A stretch of 64,000 nucleotides of DNA from an uncultured Bacteroides sp. (GTDB lineage Bacteria; Bacteroidota; Bacteroidia; Bacteroidales; Bacteroidaceae). Of this stretch, positions 38,136-46,325 are shown piece after piece (the first letter of the stretch is position 1; the number at the start of each line of letters is the position of its first letter). The stretch is from the NCBI GenBank assembly GCA_947074205.1, contig CAMTOQ010000004.1, positions 1 through 64,000 of the forward strand. The letters are read 5' to 3'. The translations under genes and the position numbers were made by a program. Under the pieces are notes generated by a model. That model saw only the letters and a program-made list of their open reading frames with translations, had not been told where the DNA came from and ran no database searches.

Positions 38136-38248
38136 AACGCAAAGTCTATTTATAATGATGCGAAGATAACTAAACTATCAGAGATTGTTGATAAGATGTG
38201 TAGCTATTTTTTCTTAATAATCAGCGCAGGAACAGTAATTCGCATATT

Positions 38249-38359
38249 TAGGCTATTGCCATCTACCTTACTGCATAAGCCTATGCAGCGCGATACGTAC
38301 AGCTATGCACTGCAGTACATAGCCCTCTGTACTAGGCTGAACAGCTGTGGTTACCAACC
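38249..38359. repeat. Intergenic palindromic block (copy B)
   Basis: In the 384-nt gap 38136-38519, CTGCATA/TATGCAG, GCTATG/CATAGC and GTACAG/CTGTAC inverted repeats are nested. The order of short words (GGCTATTG, TGCAT, GTACA, CCTCT, TGTACTA, ACAGCT, TACCAA) repeats that of 19426-19507. No gene is visible in the gap. Confidence 0.45.
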
Positions 38360-38477
38360 TAAGAAAATATAGACTCACAGTACATCTGCCCCACTCCACA
38401 AAGCAAATCTTCACCACAAAAACCAATAAATACACCTAAATAGTGAAAATGTACTAACATCTCTCCGCACATACCGC

Positions 38478-38485
38478 TACTTTTG
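38478..38485 (+). promoter_or_regulatory. Promoter -7 element for the pectate lyase gene
   Basis: TACTTTTG, an exact match, about 31 nt of leader before ATG 38520. Confidence 0.5.
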
Positions 38486-38519
38486 CTATAAATATCTTAA
38501 TACCATAGTAAAAAACATA

Positions 38520-40238
38520 ATGAAGAAGTTTATTACTCTATTTGCATTGGGAATAATGTGCTCACTATTCCCCACACACGCACAGACTCCCGCATTTCCG
38601 GGAGCAGAAGGTTTTGCACGCTATACTACAACAGGTGGACGAGGTGGCGATGTATATCATGTAACAAATCTCAATGACAGTGGAGAGGGTTCTCTGCGCG
38701 AGGCTGTAAAGAAAGGAAATCGTATCGTGGTGTTCGATGTATCGGGCACTATTGAACTGCAAAGTAGGCTAGAAATCAAAAACGGAAACATCACAATAGC
38801 AGGTCAAACGGCTCCTGGCGATGGCATTTGCATAAAAAATTATACCACATATATTGGAGCAAACAATGTAATCATCCGTTTTATCCGCTTCCGCATGGGA
38901 GACGAAAAAAAGACAGAAGATGATGCACTATGGGGTAGAAACCAGAAGAACATCATACTTGACCATTGTACTATGAGCTGGAGTACTGACGAATGCTCAT
39001 CTTTCTATGGCAATGTGGACTTCACCATGCAGTGGTGTTTATTGAGCGAAAGCCTTACCAACTCCGTTCATGGCAAAGGTAATCATGGTTATGGCGGCAT
39101 CTGGGGCGGTGAAGGTGCAACCTTTCACCATAATCTATTAGCCCATCACACCAGCCGTACACCTCGTATGTGTGGTAGCCGCTACACAGGTCGTCCTGAA
39201 GACGAGTTGGTAGACCTACGCAACAATGTATTCTACAATTGGGGTCCAACCAATGGAGCTTACGCGGGCGAAGGAGGTAGTTACAATATTGTTGGCAACT
39301 ACTATAAACCAGGCCCGTCTACTGCAACCAAAGAAAGTATCACTTACCGCATATTTCAACCCAATCCAGACAATGGTTCGAATAAAAACGAGTTGGGTGT
39401 ATGGGGAACGTTCTATGTGGCAGACAATTTCTTTGATGACAGTTGCAGCAAGCTTACTGACAAAATGAAGAGTTATATGGCAAATACCAACGCTGACAAC
39501 TGGGTAGGTATTCACCCTAACGGAACTTTGCCTAATGGTTCAAAGGACGATATCAAAAGTACGAAGGAGTACGAAGTGGTTAAGCCAACAACACATACTC
39601 CCGCTGCCGCTTACGAGAAGGTATTGGCCTATGCCGGGGCAAGCTACAAGCGAGACAGAATTGACGAACGCATCGTTAATGAGGTAAAAACTGGATCGTT
39701 CACTTATAAAGGCACAAATGGTAGTAACAATGGAATTATTGATACTCAAACTGATGTAGAAGGCTACATTGTTTACGAAAGCGAAACTAGACCTACTGAT
39801 GCCGATAACGATGGAATAGCCGATGCATGGGCAACACAATATATGCCGGCAGGTAATAAATATAACGATATCGACTCAGAAACGGGATATAGTTATATCG
39901 AATTATACATAAATAGCATAGTAGACCACATCATGAAAGCGGGTTATCAAGACGCAGAGAATTGGGCCAGCAAAGATGACTTCGACTTAAAGGGTACATC
40001 TACAGGTATCGAAGATGGACTATTCGACAAGACCGATGCGCCTATATTATATAAAGAAGGAGGACTAACATTCTTAACTAATATGGAAGAAGGCAGCGTG
40101 GTATACATATATAATATGAGTGGTCAATGCATCTCGCAACAGCAAAGTCAGTCTGACAAAATGCAAATTCAGATCAGCCAACCCTCTATTGTAAAAGTAG
40201 TGGGGGCAAAACTGACTACAACATTTAAGGCAATGTAA
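38520..40238 (+). CDS. Secreted pectate lyase, PL1-like
   Basis: Cleaves homogalacturonan by beta-elimination. The 572-residue protein has a signal peptide (to PTHAQ, residue 22) and a right-handed parallel beta-helix: FPGAEGFARYTTTGGRGG near the start, then VIIRFIRFRMGD, NIILDHCTMSWSTDE with Ca2+-binding acids, and FHHNLLAHHTSRTPRM with the catalytic-region arginines. A calcium-loop-like DADNDGIADAWA occurs around 423-434, and the last 70 residues form a separate beta module (VVYIYNMSGQC), likely for anchoring or sorting. It is well placed as the enzyme of the nearby SusC/SusD pectin locus. Confidence 0.88.
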   Translation: MKKFITLFALGIMCSLFPTHAQTPAFPGAEGFARYTTTGGRGGDVYHVTNLNDSGEGSLREAVKKGNRIVVFDVSGTIELQSRLEIKNGNITIAGQTAPGDGICIKNYTTYIGANNVIIRFIRFRMGDEKKTEDDALWGRNQKNIILDHCTMSWSTDECSSFYGNVDFTMQWCLLSESLTNSVHGKGNHGYGGIWGGEGATFHHNLLAHHTSRTPRMCGSRYTGRPEDELVDLRNNVFYNWGPTNGAYAGEGGSYNIVGNYYKPGPSTATKESITYRIFQPNPDNGSNKNELGVWGTFYVADNFFDDSCSKLTDKMKSYMANTNADNWVGIHPNGTLPNGSKDDIKSTKEYEVVKPTTHTPAAAYEKVLAYAGASYKRDRIDERIVNEVKTGSFTYKGTNGSNNGIIDTQTDVEGYIVYESETRPTDADNDGIADAWATQYMPAGNKYNDIDSETGYSYIELYINSIVDHIMKAGYQDAENWASKDDFDLKGTSTGIEDGLFDKTDAPILYKEGGLTFLTNMEEGSVVYIYNMSGQCISQQQSQSDKMQIQISQPSIVKVVGAKLTTTFKAM

Positions 40239-40248
40239 ATATCAGAGT

Positions 40249-40659
40249 CTAACTAAAGTGAGACGATACTGTGAAATAGATCGTCGCAAAATATGGGACT
40301 AACCAGATGCACCAAATAAAGATACTAATCCTATTGAATTTGGCACGTGCATCTGGTTTTCTTATTGTAGATAGCGCCCATAACGCCCACAGTGCATGAA
40401 ATAGGATGATGAGTACTGTAAAGACGCCCAAAAGCAGTTGCACCTCATCGATGATTCTCATGGAATAATCGACCCCTCGCAAGAAACCAATTGCAATGGC
40501 ATTGCACACTAGACCAATGAGCATAAAAAAAATATCCCAGAAACGAACTTTACCTCTAACGTGCTCCAACCATACACCAATGCTATAAAACAAAAGTGAT
40601 GAAACCAGCAGGCTCAATGCTGTTATTAAGTGATAAGATTCAGAAAAGTCTAATCCCAT
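40249..40659 (-). CDS. Four-helix membrane protein, unknown
   Basis: 136 residues with four hydrophobic segments (about 10-30, 38-58, 70-92, 108-130) and a short basic loop (RKPDARAKFNR). Its 3' end is 10 nt from the convergent pectate lyase stop. I recognise no family. Confidence 0.6.
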   Translation of the reverse strand: MGLDFSESYHLITALSLLVSSLLFYSIGVWLEHVRGKVRFWDIFFMLIGLVCNAIAIGFLRGVDYSMRIIDEVQLLLGVFTVLIILFHALWALWALSTIRKPDARAKFNRISIFIWCIWLVPYFATIYFTVSSHFS

Positions 40660-40793
40660 AAAGCAAATGTTTTAATAAAAACAAAAAAGTGATAGTAAAG
40701 TTCAAATAAATGCATATTGCAATCTCTATATTACAATAGTAGAAGTGATATTTAACTATTTGCAGAATTAAGGAAAAAAGTCACATAAGCGAA

Positions 40794-40824
40794 TTGGGTT
40801 AAAACAAGAAAACAAGTACATTTG
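40794..40824 (+). promoter_or_regulatory. Near-consensus promoter for the NifU-like/GGGtGRT pair
   Basis: TTG (40794-40796), 20 nt, then TACATTTG (40817-40824): both boxes and the spacing match the Bacteroidetes consensus. The leader is about 59 nt. Confidence 0.7.
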
Positions 40825-40886
40825 CACTCGATTTAAAATCGCGACTACGTATTTTTAATTATATCACTATTAAAAAAGAGCTAATT

Positions 40887-41588
40887 ATGACTTATTCACA
40901 CGAAGTGGAACACATGTGTGTTGTAAAGAAGGGTCCTAACCACGGACCGGCTCCCATACCCGAAGAAGGCAAATGGGTTAAATCAAAAGAAATCGTTGAC
41001 ATTTCAGGTTTGACACATGGTGTGGGTTGGTGCGCTCCTCAACAAGGCGCTTGTAAACTTACCTTGAACGTAAAAGAAGGCATCATCCACGAAGCATTGA
41101 TCGAAACTATCGGTTGCTCGGGTATGACTCACTCGGCTGCTATGGCTTCTGAGATTCTTCCAGGTAAGACTATTCTTGAAGCATTGAACACTGACTTGGT
41201 GTGCGACGCTATCAACACTGCTATGCGCGAACTTTTCTTGCAAATCGTTTACGGACGCACTCAATCAGCTTTCTCTGAAGGCGGTTTGATTATCGGTGCA
41301 GGTCTAGAAGATTTGGGTAAAGGTCTTCGTAGCCAAGTAGGTACTTTGTATGGTACTCTAGCAAAAGGCCCTCGCTACCTAGAAGTGGCAGAAGGTTACA
41401 TCAAACATATTTTCCTTGATAGCAACGACGAAATCTGTGGTTACGAATTTGTACACATGGGCAGATTTATGGACGAAATCAAAAAAGGAACCGATGCTAA
41501 CGAAGCATTGGCTAAAGTTACAGGTACTTATGGCCGCGTAACTGAAGAAGATGGTGCAGTGAAAAAAATTGATCCACGTCACGAATAA
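40887..41588 (+). CDS. NifU-like iron-sulfur scaffold-related protein
   Basis: A 233-residue cytoplasmic protein whose middle (about 40-150) resembles the NifU/IscU N-terminal scaffold domain, with cysteines in GVGWCAPQQGAC, TIGCSGMTHSAA and DLVCDAI. Further cysteines are at HMCVV (N-terminus) and EICGY (C-terminal half). It has an extra N-terminal loop rich in Gly/Pro/His and a C-terminal alpha/beta extension (about 165-233) not found in plain IscU. It is cotranscribed with the GGGtGRT gene (19 nt apart) under a strong promoter. A scaffold or metal-centre carrier role is inferred; the client is unknown. Confidence 0.7.
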   Translation: MTYSHEVEHMCVVKKGPNHGPAPIPEEGKWVKSKEIVDISGLTHGVGWCAPQQGACKLTLNVKEGIIHEALIETIGCSGMTHSAAMASEILPGKTILEALNTDLVCDAINTAMRELFLQIVYGRTQSAFSEGGLIIGAGLEDLGKGLRSQVGTLYGTLAKGPRYLEVAEGYIKHIFLDSNDEICGYEFVHMGRFMDEIKKGTDANEALAKVTGTYGRVTEEDGAVKKIDPRHE

Positions 41589-41590
41589 TA

Positions 41591-41610
41591 TAAGGAGGAA
41601 TAGAACAATG
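41591..41610 (+). promoter_or_regulatory. Unusually strong Shine-Dalgarno sequence
   Basis: AAGGAGG (41592-41598) stands 9 nt before ATG 41608. Perfect anti-16S complementarity is rare in Bacteroidetes and was not noticed at the other starts I examined in this window; it also decides the start codon. Confidence 0.8.
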
Positions 41611-42618
41611 ATTAGAGAAGTAAAATTCGAAAGCCAAGACCGCCGTATCAACAAAATTCTCGCTGTACTTAACGAGAACGGCATTAAAGACATCGAAGAA
41701 GCAAATGCAATCTGCGATTCTTATGGACTAGATCCTTATATGACTTGTGAAGAAACTCAACCTATCTGTTTCGAAAATGCAAAATGGGCTTACGTAGTAG
41801 GTACTGCTATTGCATTGAAAAAAGGTTGCAAAAACGCTGCTGAAGCTGCTGAAGCTATCGGTCTAGGTTTGCAAGCATTCTGTATCCCAGGATCTGTTGC
41901 AGAAGATCGTAAAGTAGGTATCGGCCACGGTAACTTGGCTGCAATGCTTTTGTTGGAAGAAACTAAATGTTTCGCTTTCCTAGCAGGTCACGAATCATTC
42001 GCTGCTGCAGAAGGTGCTATCAAAATCGCTGCTAAAGCTGACAAAGTACGCAAAGAGCCTCTTCGCGTTATCTTGAACGGTTTGGGTAAAGATGCTGCAC
42101 AAATCATCTCACGTATCAACGGTTTTACTTATGTACAAACTGAATTTGATTACTATACAGGTGAATTGAAAGTAGTACGCGAAATCGCATACTCTAACGG
42201 TGCTCGTGCTAAAGTAAAATGCTACGGTGCTGATGATGTACGCGAAGGTGTAGCTATCATGTGGAAAGAAGGTGTAGACGTATCAATCACTGGTAACTCT
42301 ACTAACCCTACTCGTTTCCAACACCCAGTAGCTGGTACTTATAAGAAAGAGCGTACATTGGCTCACAAACCATATTTCTCAGTTGCTTCTGGTGGTGGTA
42401 CAGGTCGTACTCTTCACCCAGACAACATGGCTGCTGGTCCTGCTTCTTACGGTATGACTGACACTATGGGTCGTATGCACTCAGACGCTCAATTCGCTGG
42501 TTCTTCATCAGTTCCTGCTCACGTAGAAATGATGGGATTCCTAGGTATCGGTAACAACCCAATGGTAGGTTGTACTGTTGCTTGTGCGGTAGATATCGCT
42601 ACTGCTTTGAAGAAGTAA
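41608..42618 (+). CDS. GGGtGRT-family protein
   Basis: A 336-residue cytoplasmic protein that carries the family hallmark SVASGGGTGRTLHPDN (about 262-277). Cysteines are numerous and some are paired (MTCEETQPICFENAK, KKGCKN, QAFCIPG, TKCFAF, VKCYGA and GCTVACAVD near the end), which together with the NifU-like partner suggests metal or thiol chemistry. No classical catalytic motif is visible. Codon use is strongly biased to GCT/GGT/CGT, like pgk, so the protein is likely abundant. The function is unknown; this pair is the best candidate for an undescribed system in the window. Confidence 0.75.
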   Translation: MIREVKFESQDRRINKILAVLNENGIKDIEEANAICDSYGLDPYMTCEETQPICFENAKWAYVVGTAIALKKGCKNAAEAAEAIGLGLQAFCIPGSVAEDRKVGIGHGNLAAMLLLEETKCFAFLAGHESFAAAEGAIKIAAKADKVRKEPLRVILNGLGKDAAQIISRINGFTYVQTEFDYYTGELKVVREIAYSNGARAKVKCYGADDVREGVAIMWKEGVDVSITGNSTNPTRFQHPVAGTYKKERTLAHKPYFSVASGGGTGRTLHPDNMAAGPASYGMTDTMGRMHSDAQFAGSSSVPAHVEMMGFLGIGNNPMVGCTVACAVDIATALKK

Positions 42619-42640
42619 TATTAGTTACTTGACTATATAG

Positions 42641-42676
42641 AAGAGGCTGTCTAACATGTTTTAGACAGCCTCTTTT
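42641..42676 (+). terminator. Terminator after the GGGtGRT gene
   Basis: AAGAGGCTGTCTAA (42641-42654) and its exact complement (42661-42674) form a 14-bp stem with a 6-nt loop, ending in TTTT. It can also serve the convergent minus-strand lipoprotein gene. Confidence 0.85.
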
Positions 42677-42701
42677 GTATAAAGTATAATCAGAAAACTG
42701 A

Positions 42702-44345
42702 TTATTGAGGATACCAACGAGTAGCGCCTACCCCACTTGGGAAATTAGTATCTATGATAGTAAAGTCACCAATAGCTGGATCTTCAAATACAGTATCAGA
42801 GTCGGCATCATAAGTGGTAATACCCTTTATCGCATTACTTGCAAATACACCGTCTGTAAGAACATAAGAGTTGTTTACAGTAGGAGCATAACCTCGATAG
42901 CCTTTCGCATTAGTTGATTTCCCAAACAGAGTATTGGTTATGGTTATAGCAGGTCCTGAGTTAGATGAGCCTGCGTCAACCAGGTAACGTCCAGAGCCAA
43001 TTGCATTATACAATGTACAGTAGTTAAAGCTTACTGTAGTAACCAATGCATTAGTCAAACGTAAAACATCATTTCCTACACCATTCAAAGTACAGTCGTT
43101 TAGCTCAATGTTACTAGCCGTATAAGCATTAGAATTCAAATGAACTAACGCATAACTACCAGTACAAATATTATTGAATGAACATCTGTCAAACTTAATG
43201 TTGCCTACAGTTTTAGCCGCACTACCTTTAAAACGTATAATACTATTGGTAAATCCGTTGAATTCACAATTGGAGAATAGGAATTCAGTGACATACATCG
43301 CAGACTCTTGATTGATGACATATCCTGAATTAGAGTCGTTAAATAAAAGATTGTAAGCTCTAAAAAACTGGTGTGTGCCTTTGAAAACAATATCTTTCAT
43401 GATATTCAATACAGGTCTTTCTCCCTCATCTTCTGCATATAGGGTGATAGACATATCAGTAGGAATATTCAAAGTCGACAATGTTCCATCCTCAGCCTCC
43501 TTACCGCTAATATCATAGGTTTCACCTGGAGTGAAAACTACTAATACGTTCTTCTTGTCCACCCAAGAGTCTATCAATTCTTGCGTTAGTGTTTCACCTG
43601 GTCCAAGGGTTACAGTGTATTCAGCTTCTGGCATTCCAATATCAGTCATCACCAATTGAGAGCCACGGAGAGTTGTATTATTGTAAATAGAGATCAAGTA
43701 GGCGGTCGACTCCTTCAGGCCACTGATAGTAATTGTGCCGTCTGCCTTATCTTCATCAGTAAGGTCAATTACAACAGGTTCGGCATATAACGGTGCACCA
43801 CTTTCTGTTGTTCCTATGCTTTCTTGCGAAGTAACTTTTGTCACAGCAAGGCCTGGTTGCCAAGTCAAAGTGATATAGTCTTTACCCTTATCGGCATCTG
43901 TAATAGGGTTAAGGATATTTTCACTCTTTGTTTCAAAGAAAATATTCTGAAGATAAGCCCAGTTTGAGCTAGCTACATTATCTGCACATCCTTTAATGCG
44001 GACAAAGTATTTTGTACTATTACTTAAATCTTCTATCTGGTATGGAGAAGATTTAATAGAACCATCTTCACCTAAAATTTGCGAATTAGCACTGTAGTCG
44101 CTTTTCAAACCATAAAGTGAATCGGTGCTAAGTTCTATAATATAGTATTGAGTTCCCGGAGTTGATTTCCAGCTCAATTCTGCTTCTGTTGCGCCTACAG
44201 AAATAGACAAACCACTTGGCATAAACAAACGATCATAAGCGCTATCTGTTTTCCAATCGTTTGCATCCTCGCAAGATACAAGTGTTGTAAACGTTAGGAG
44301 TAGCATGGCTCCTAACATATATAGTTTAGTTATCTTTGAATTCAT
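42702..44345 (-). CDS. Surface lipoprotein with fibronectin-III-like and DUF4957/DUF5123-like beta-helix domains
   Basis: A 547-residue lipoprotein (lipobox TLVSC) encoded third in the susC-susD-like unit. Two fibronectin-III-like domains (about 45-140 and 150-240; GATEAELSWKSTPGTQYYIIEL marks the first) are followed by a beta-helix-like region (about 250-540) with repeating Asn/Ser-rich strands such as FLFSNCEFNGFTNSIIRF and IELNDCTLNGVGN. The same order is seen in surface proteins of pectin loci in Bacteroides. A pectin-binding role is inferred from context. A start at 44354 would add three residues. Confidence 0.7.
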   Translation of the reverse strand: MNSKITKLYMLGAMLLLTFTTLVSCEDANDWKTDSAYDRLFMPSGLSISVGATEAELSWKSTPGTQYYIIELSTDSLYGLKSDYSANSQILGEDGSIKSSPYQIEDLSNSTKYFVRIKGCADNVASSNWAYLQNIFFETKSENILNPITDADKGKDYITLTWQPGLAVTKVTSQESIGTTESGAPLYAEPVVIDLTDEDKADGTITISGLKESTAYLISIYNNTTLRGSQLVMTDIGMPEAEYTVTLGPGETLTQELIDSWVDKKNVLVVFTPGETYDISGKEAEDGTLSTLNIPTDMSITLYAEDEGERPVLNIMKDIVFKGTHQFFRAYNLLFNDSNSGYVINQESAMYVTEFLFSNCEFNGFTNSIIRFKGSAAKTVGNIKFDRCSFNNICTGSYALVHLNSNAYTASNIELNDCTLNGVGNDVLRLTNALVTTVSFNYCTLYNAIGSGRYLVDAGSSNSGPAITITNTLFGKSTNAKGYRGYAPTVNNSYVLTDGVFASNAIKGITTYDADSDTVFEDPAIGDFTIIDTNFPSGVGATRWYPQ

Positions 44346-44366
44346 ATGTAGCATAATAATTTAAGA

Positions 44367-46304
44367 TTAGTTGCTAAATCCGTATGAGTTACTCAATGTA
44401 CCATTCGAGGCAGAAATAGTAGTTGATGCGATAGGCATTACATATCTGTTGATAACAGAACTATTCAATCCTGCACTGATGCTTGGTAATTTGTCATTCA
44501 AATTCGTTTTATTAGGAGTCCTTGATTCATCACCCCAGAAAGTTTTGCTTATCCAACCTTCTGAAGCAGGCGCCGAAGCAAGATCTGCTTGTTCTTCTGC
44601 AGTAGCATACCATTGTACTGAGGTCATATCAATTGACGATTTGTCTTCTTTGTACTTAAAGTACAATTTAATTGGGTATTCACTTATTTGAGCAACGTAA
44701 TCATCTTTCATCTGTTGAATTCTCTCGCCAAGCAAGTTCCAACGGATTAGATCATATTTACGATAACCTTCACCAACTAGTTCCCAAGCATTTTCTTCTA
44801 CAATAGCATTAAAAAATGATTCTTTATCACCAGAGATATTATCAACATAGGCTTTAGCGATGGATTGATTCTCTGCAGCGAATGCGCGACTATGAACTTT
44901 CCCCAAAGCTTGACGAGCTGTTAGACCAGCAGGTCCATTAACATCGGGACCACCGTATAGTTCGTTCATTATTTCTGCATACATCAATAGTACGTATGAG
45001 TAGCGAATCTTAGTTACATTGATGCCAGTTAACCATTTCGCATTACCTGTAGCAATTGCTATTGAACGCCACTCTTCAGTCATCTTACGGATATCCCATT
45101 TTGCAACGTAGATCTCGAATGGTTTATTTCCATCGAATTCTTCTATAATGATACCATTAGCATCTTTTAAAACATAAGGTGCGCACGTCAAGTCACGACG
45201 CAGATCATATTTATTGAATGACCAGAAGTAAGGAGCGGGCACTTTTACTTTCCCTGAAGAATTACCTTTTGTGCCATATTGAGTAGATGAGCCACTGATA
45301 CGTACACCTATTGAGTAACCGAGTTCACTAGAAATACCAAGACCCATAGGAATTTCGAAAAGATTTTCTCTGTAAGTCTCATCAAGTTTCAGCTGATTGA
45401 CCAACAACCAGTGGTTAGCAAGCGATGGATTAAGTTCGTGATTGCCGGAGGTAATAAGATCTGAAAGATATTTAAGAGCTGTATTGTAAAGAGCTGTCCG
45501 TTCCTCTTGTGCTGGACGCTGAGTTGGATATTGAGCATCGCTGTTAGTTGCAGTTTCGTAACCGCTCTTCGATTTCTCACGGATAGCCCAACCGGCTCTA
45601 GTAAGAGCTATATTAGCCAAAAGAGCTTGTGCATAACCACGTGTGACATGCTCTGTAGTTACTACTCCCGCATAAGGTAGATAAGTTATCGCCTCTTCTA
45701 GATCAGTAATAAGAAAGTCTAAAATCACATCACGATCTTCTTTACCAATATAAGCATTACTCAAATCTGTTTTTGAGGGTTCTGTTCTCATTGGAATATC
45801 ACCAAAGTTACGAATCAGATCAAGATAAATCATGGCACGAATTGTTTGTGCCTCAGCTTTAATTCTTCTAGCATCTGACCTCACGCTAGAACTCTCATCT
45901 GATAATAACTCACCATTATTAATACCGCTTATAATTTGATTGGTATATTCGATTACGCTATACATTTTGTCCCATGCACGAGCCAAACTAGCCCAACCTG
46001 GATTCTGATTATAGTTCATGTTACCACGCTCACTCGATGTATCTTCGGCAGTAGAACCAAGGCCGTCTATTAGTTCGTAGTCTGAATTTGTGTTCCAGAT
46101 GATACCAAAATATTGGGCATAAGTTTGGTCAGCAGTAAGTTCACCATACACTTTGTTTAACACGTTGTTAGCATAGTATAGCGAGTTAAACACGTTCTCC
46201 TCTTGCAAATCAGAAGGAGAACTTTGAGTCAGGAAATCATTACAAGAGCTCATCACAGCGATGGATACAGCTCCTAATAAGAAATTCTTAAATATATTTT
46301 TCAT
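44367..46304 (-). CDS. SusD-like surface glycan-binding lipoprotein
   Basis: A 645-residue lipoprotein (lipobox MSSC, Cys20) of the SusD/RagB family. The N-terminal FLTQSSPSDLQEENVFNS, the TPR-like helical core (ARRIKAEAQTIRAMIYLDLIRNFGDIP) and the C-terminal VEENAWELVGEGYRKYDLIRW segment are family hallmarks. It would cap the SusC pore and deliver pectin oligosaccharides. 21 nt downstream of susC. Confidence 0.95.
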   Translation of the reverse strand: MKNIFKNFLLGAVSIAVMSSCNDFLTQSSPSDLQEENVFNSLYYANNVLNKVYGELTADQTYAQYFGIIWNTNSDYELIDGLGSTAEDTSSERGNMNYNQNPGWASLARAWDKMYSVIEYTNQIISGINNGELLSDESSSVRSDARRIKAEAQTIRAMIYLDLIRNFGDIPMRTEPSKTDLSNAYIGKEDRDVILDFLITDLEEAITYLPYAGVVTTEHVTRGYAQALLANIALTRAGWAIREKSKSGYETATNSDAQYPTQRPAQEERTALYNTALKYLSDLITSGNHELNPSLANHWLLVNQLKLDETYRENLFEIPMGLGISSELGYSIGVRISGSSTQYGTKGNSSGKVKVPAPYFWSFNKYDLRRDLTCAPYVLKDANGIIIEEFDGNKPFEIYVAKWDIRKMTEEWRSIAIATGNAKWLTGINVTKIRYSYVLLMYAEIMNELYGGPDVNGPAGLTARQALGKVHSRAFAAENQSIAKAYVDNISGDKESFFNAIVEENAWELVGEGYRKYDLIRWNLLGERIQQMKDDYVAQISEYPIKLYFKYKEDKSSIDMTSVQWYATAEEQADLASAPASEGWISKTFWGDESRTPNKTNLNDKLPSISAGLNSSVINRYVMPIASTTISASNGTLSNSYGFSN

Positions 46305-46325
46305 GTTAAAATAGTCTCCTTTAAA

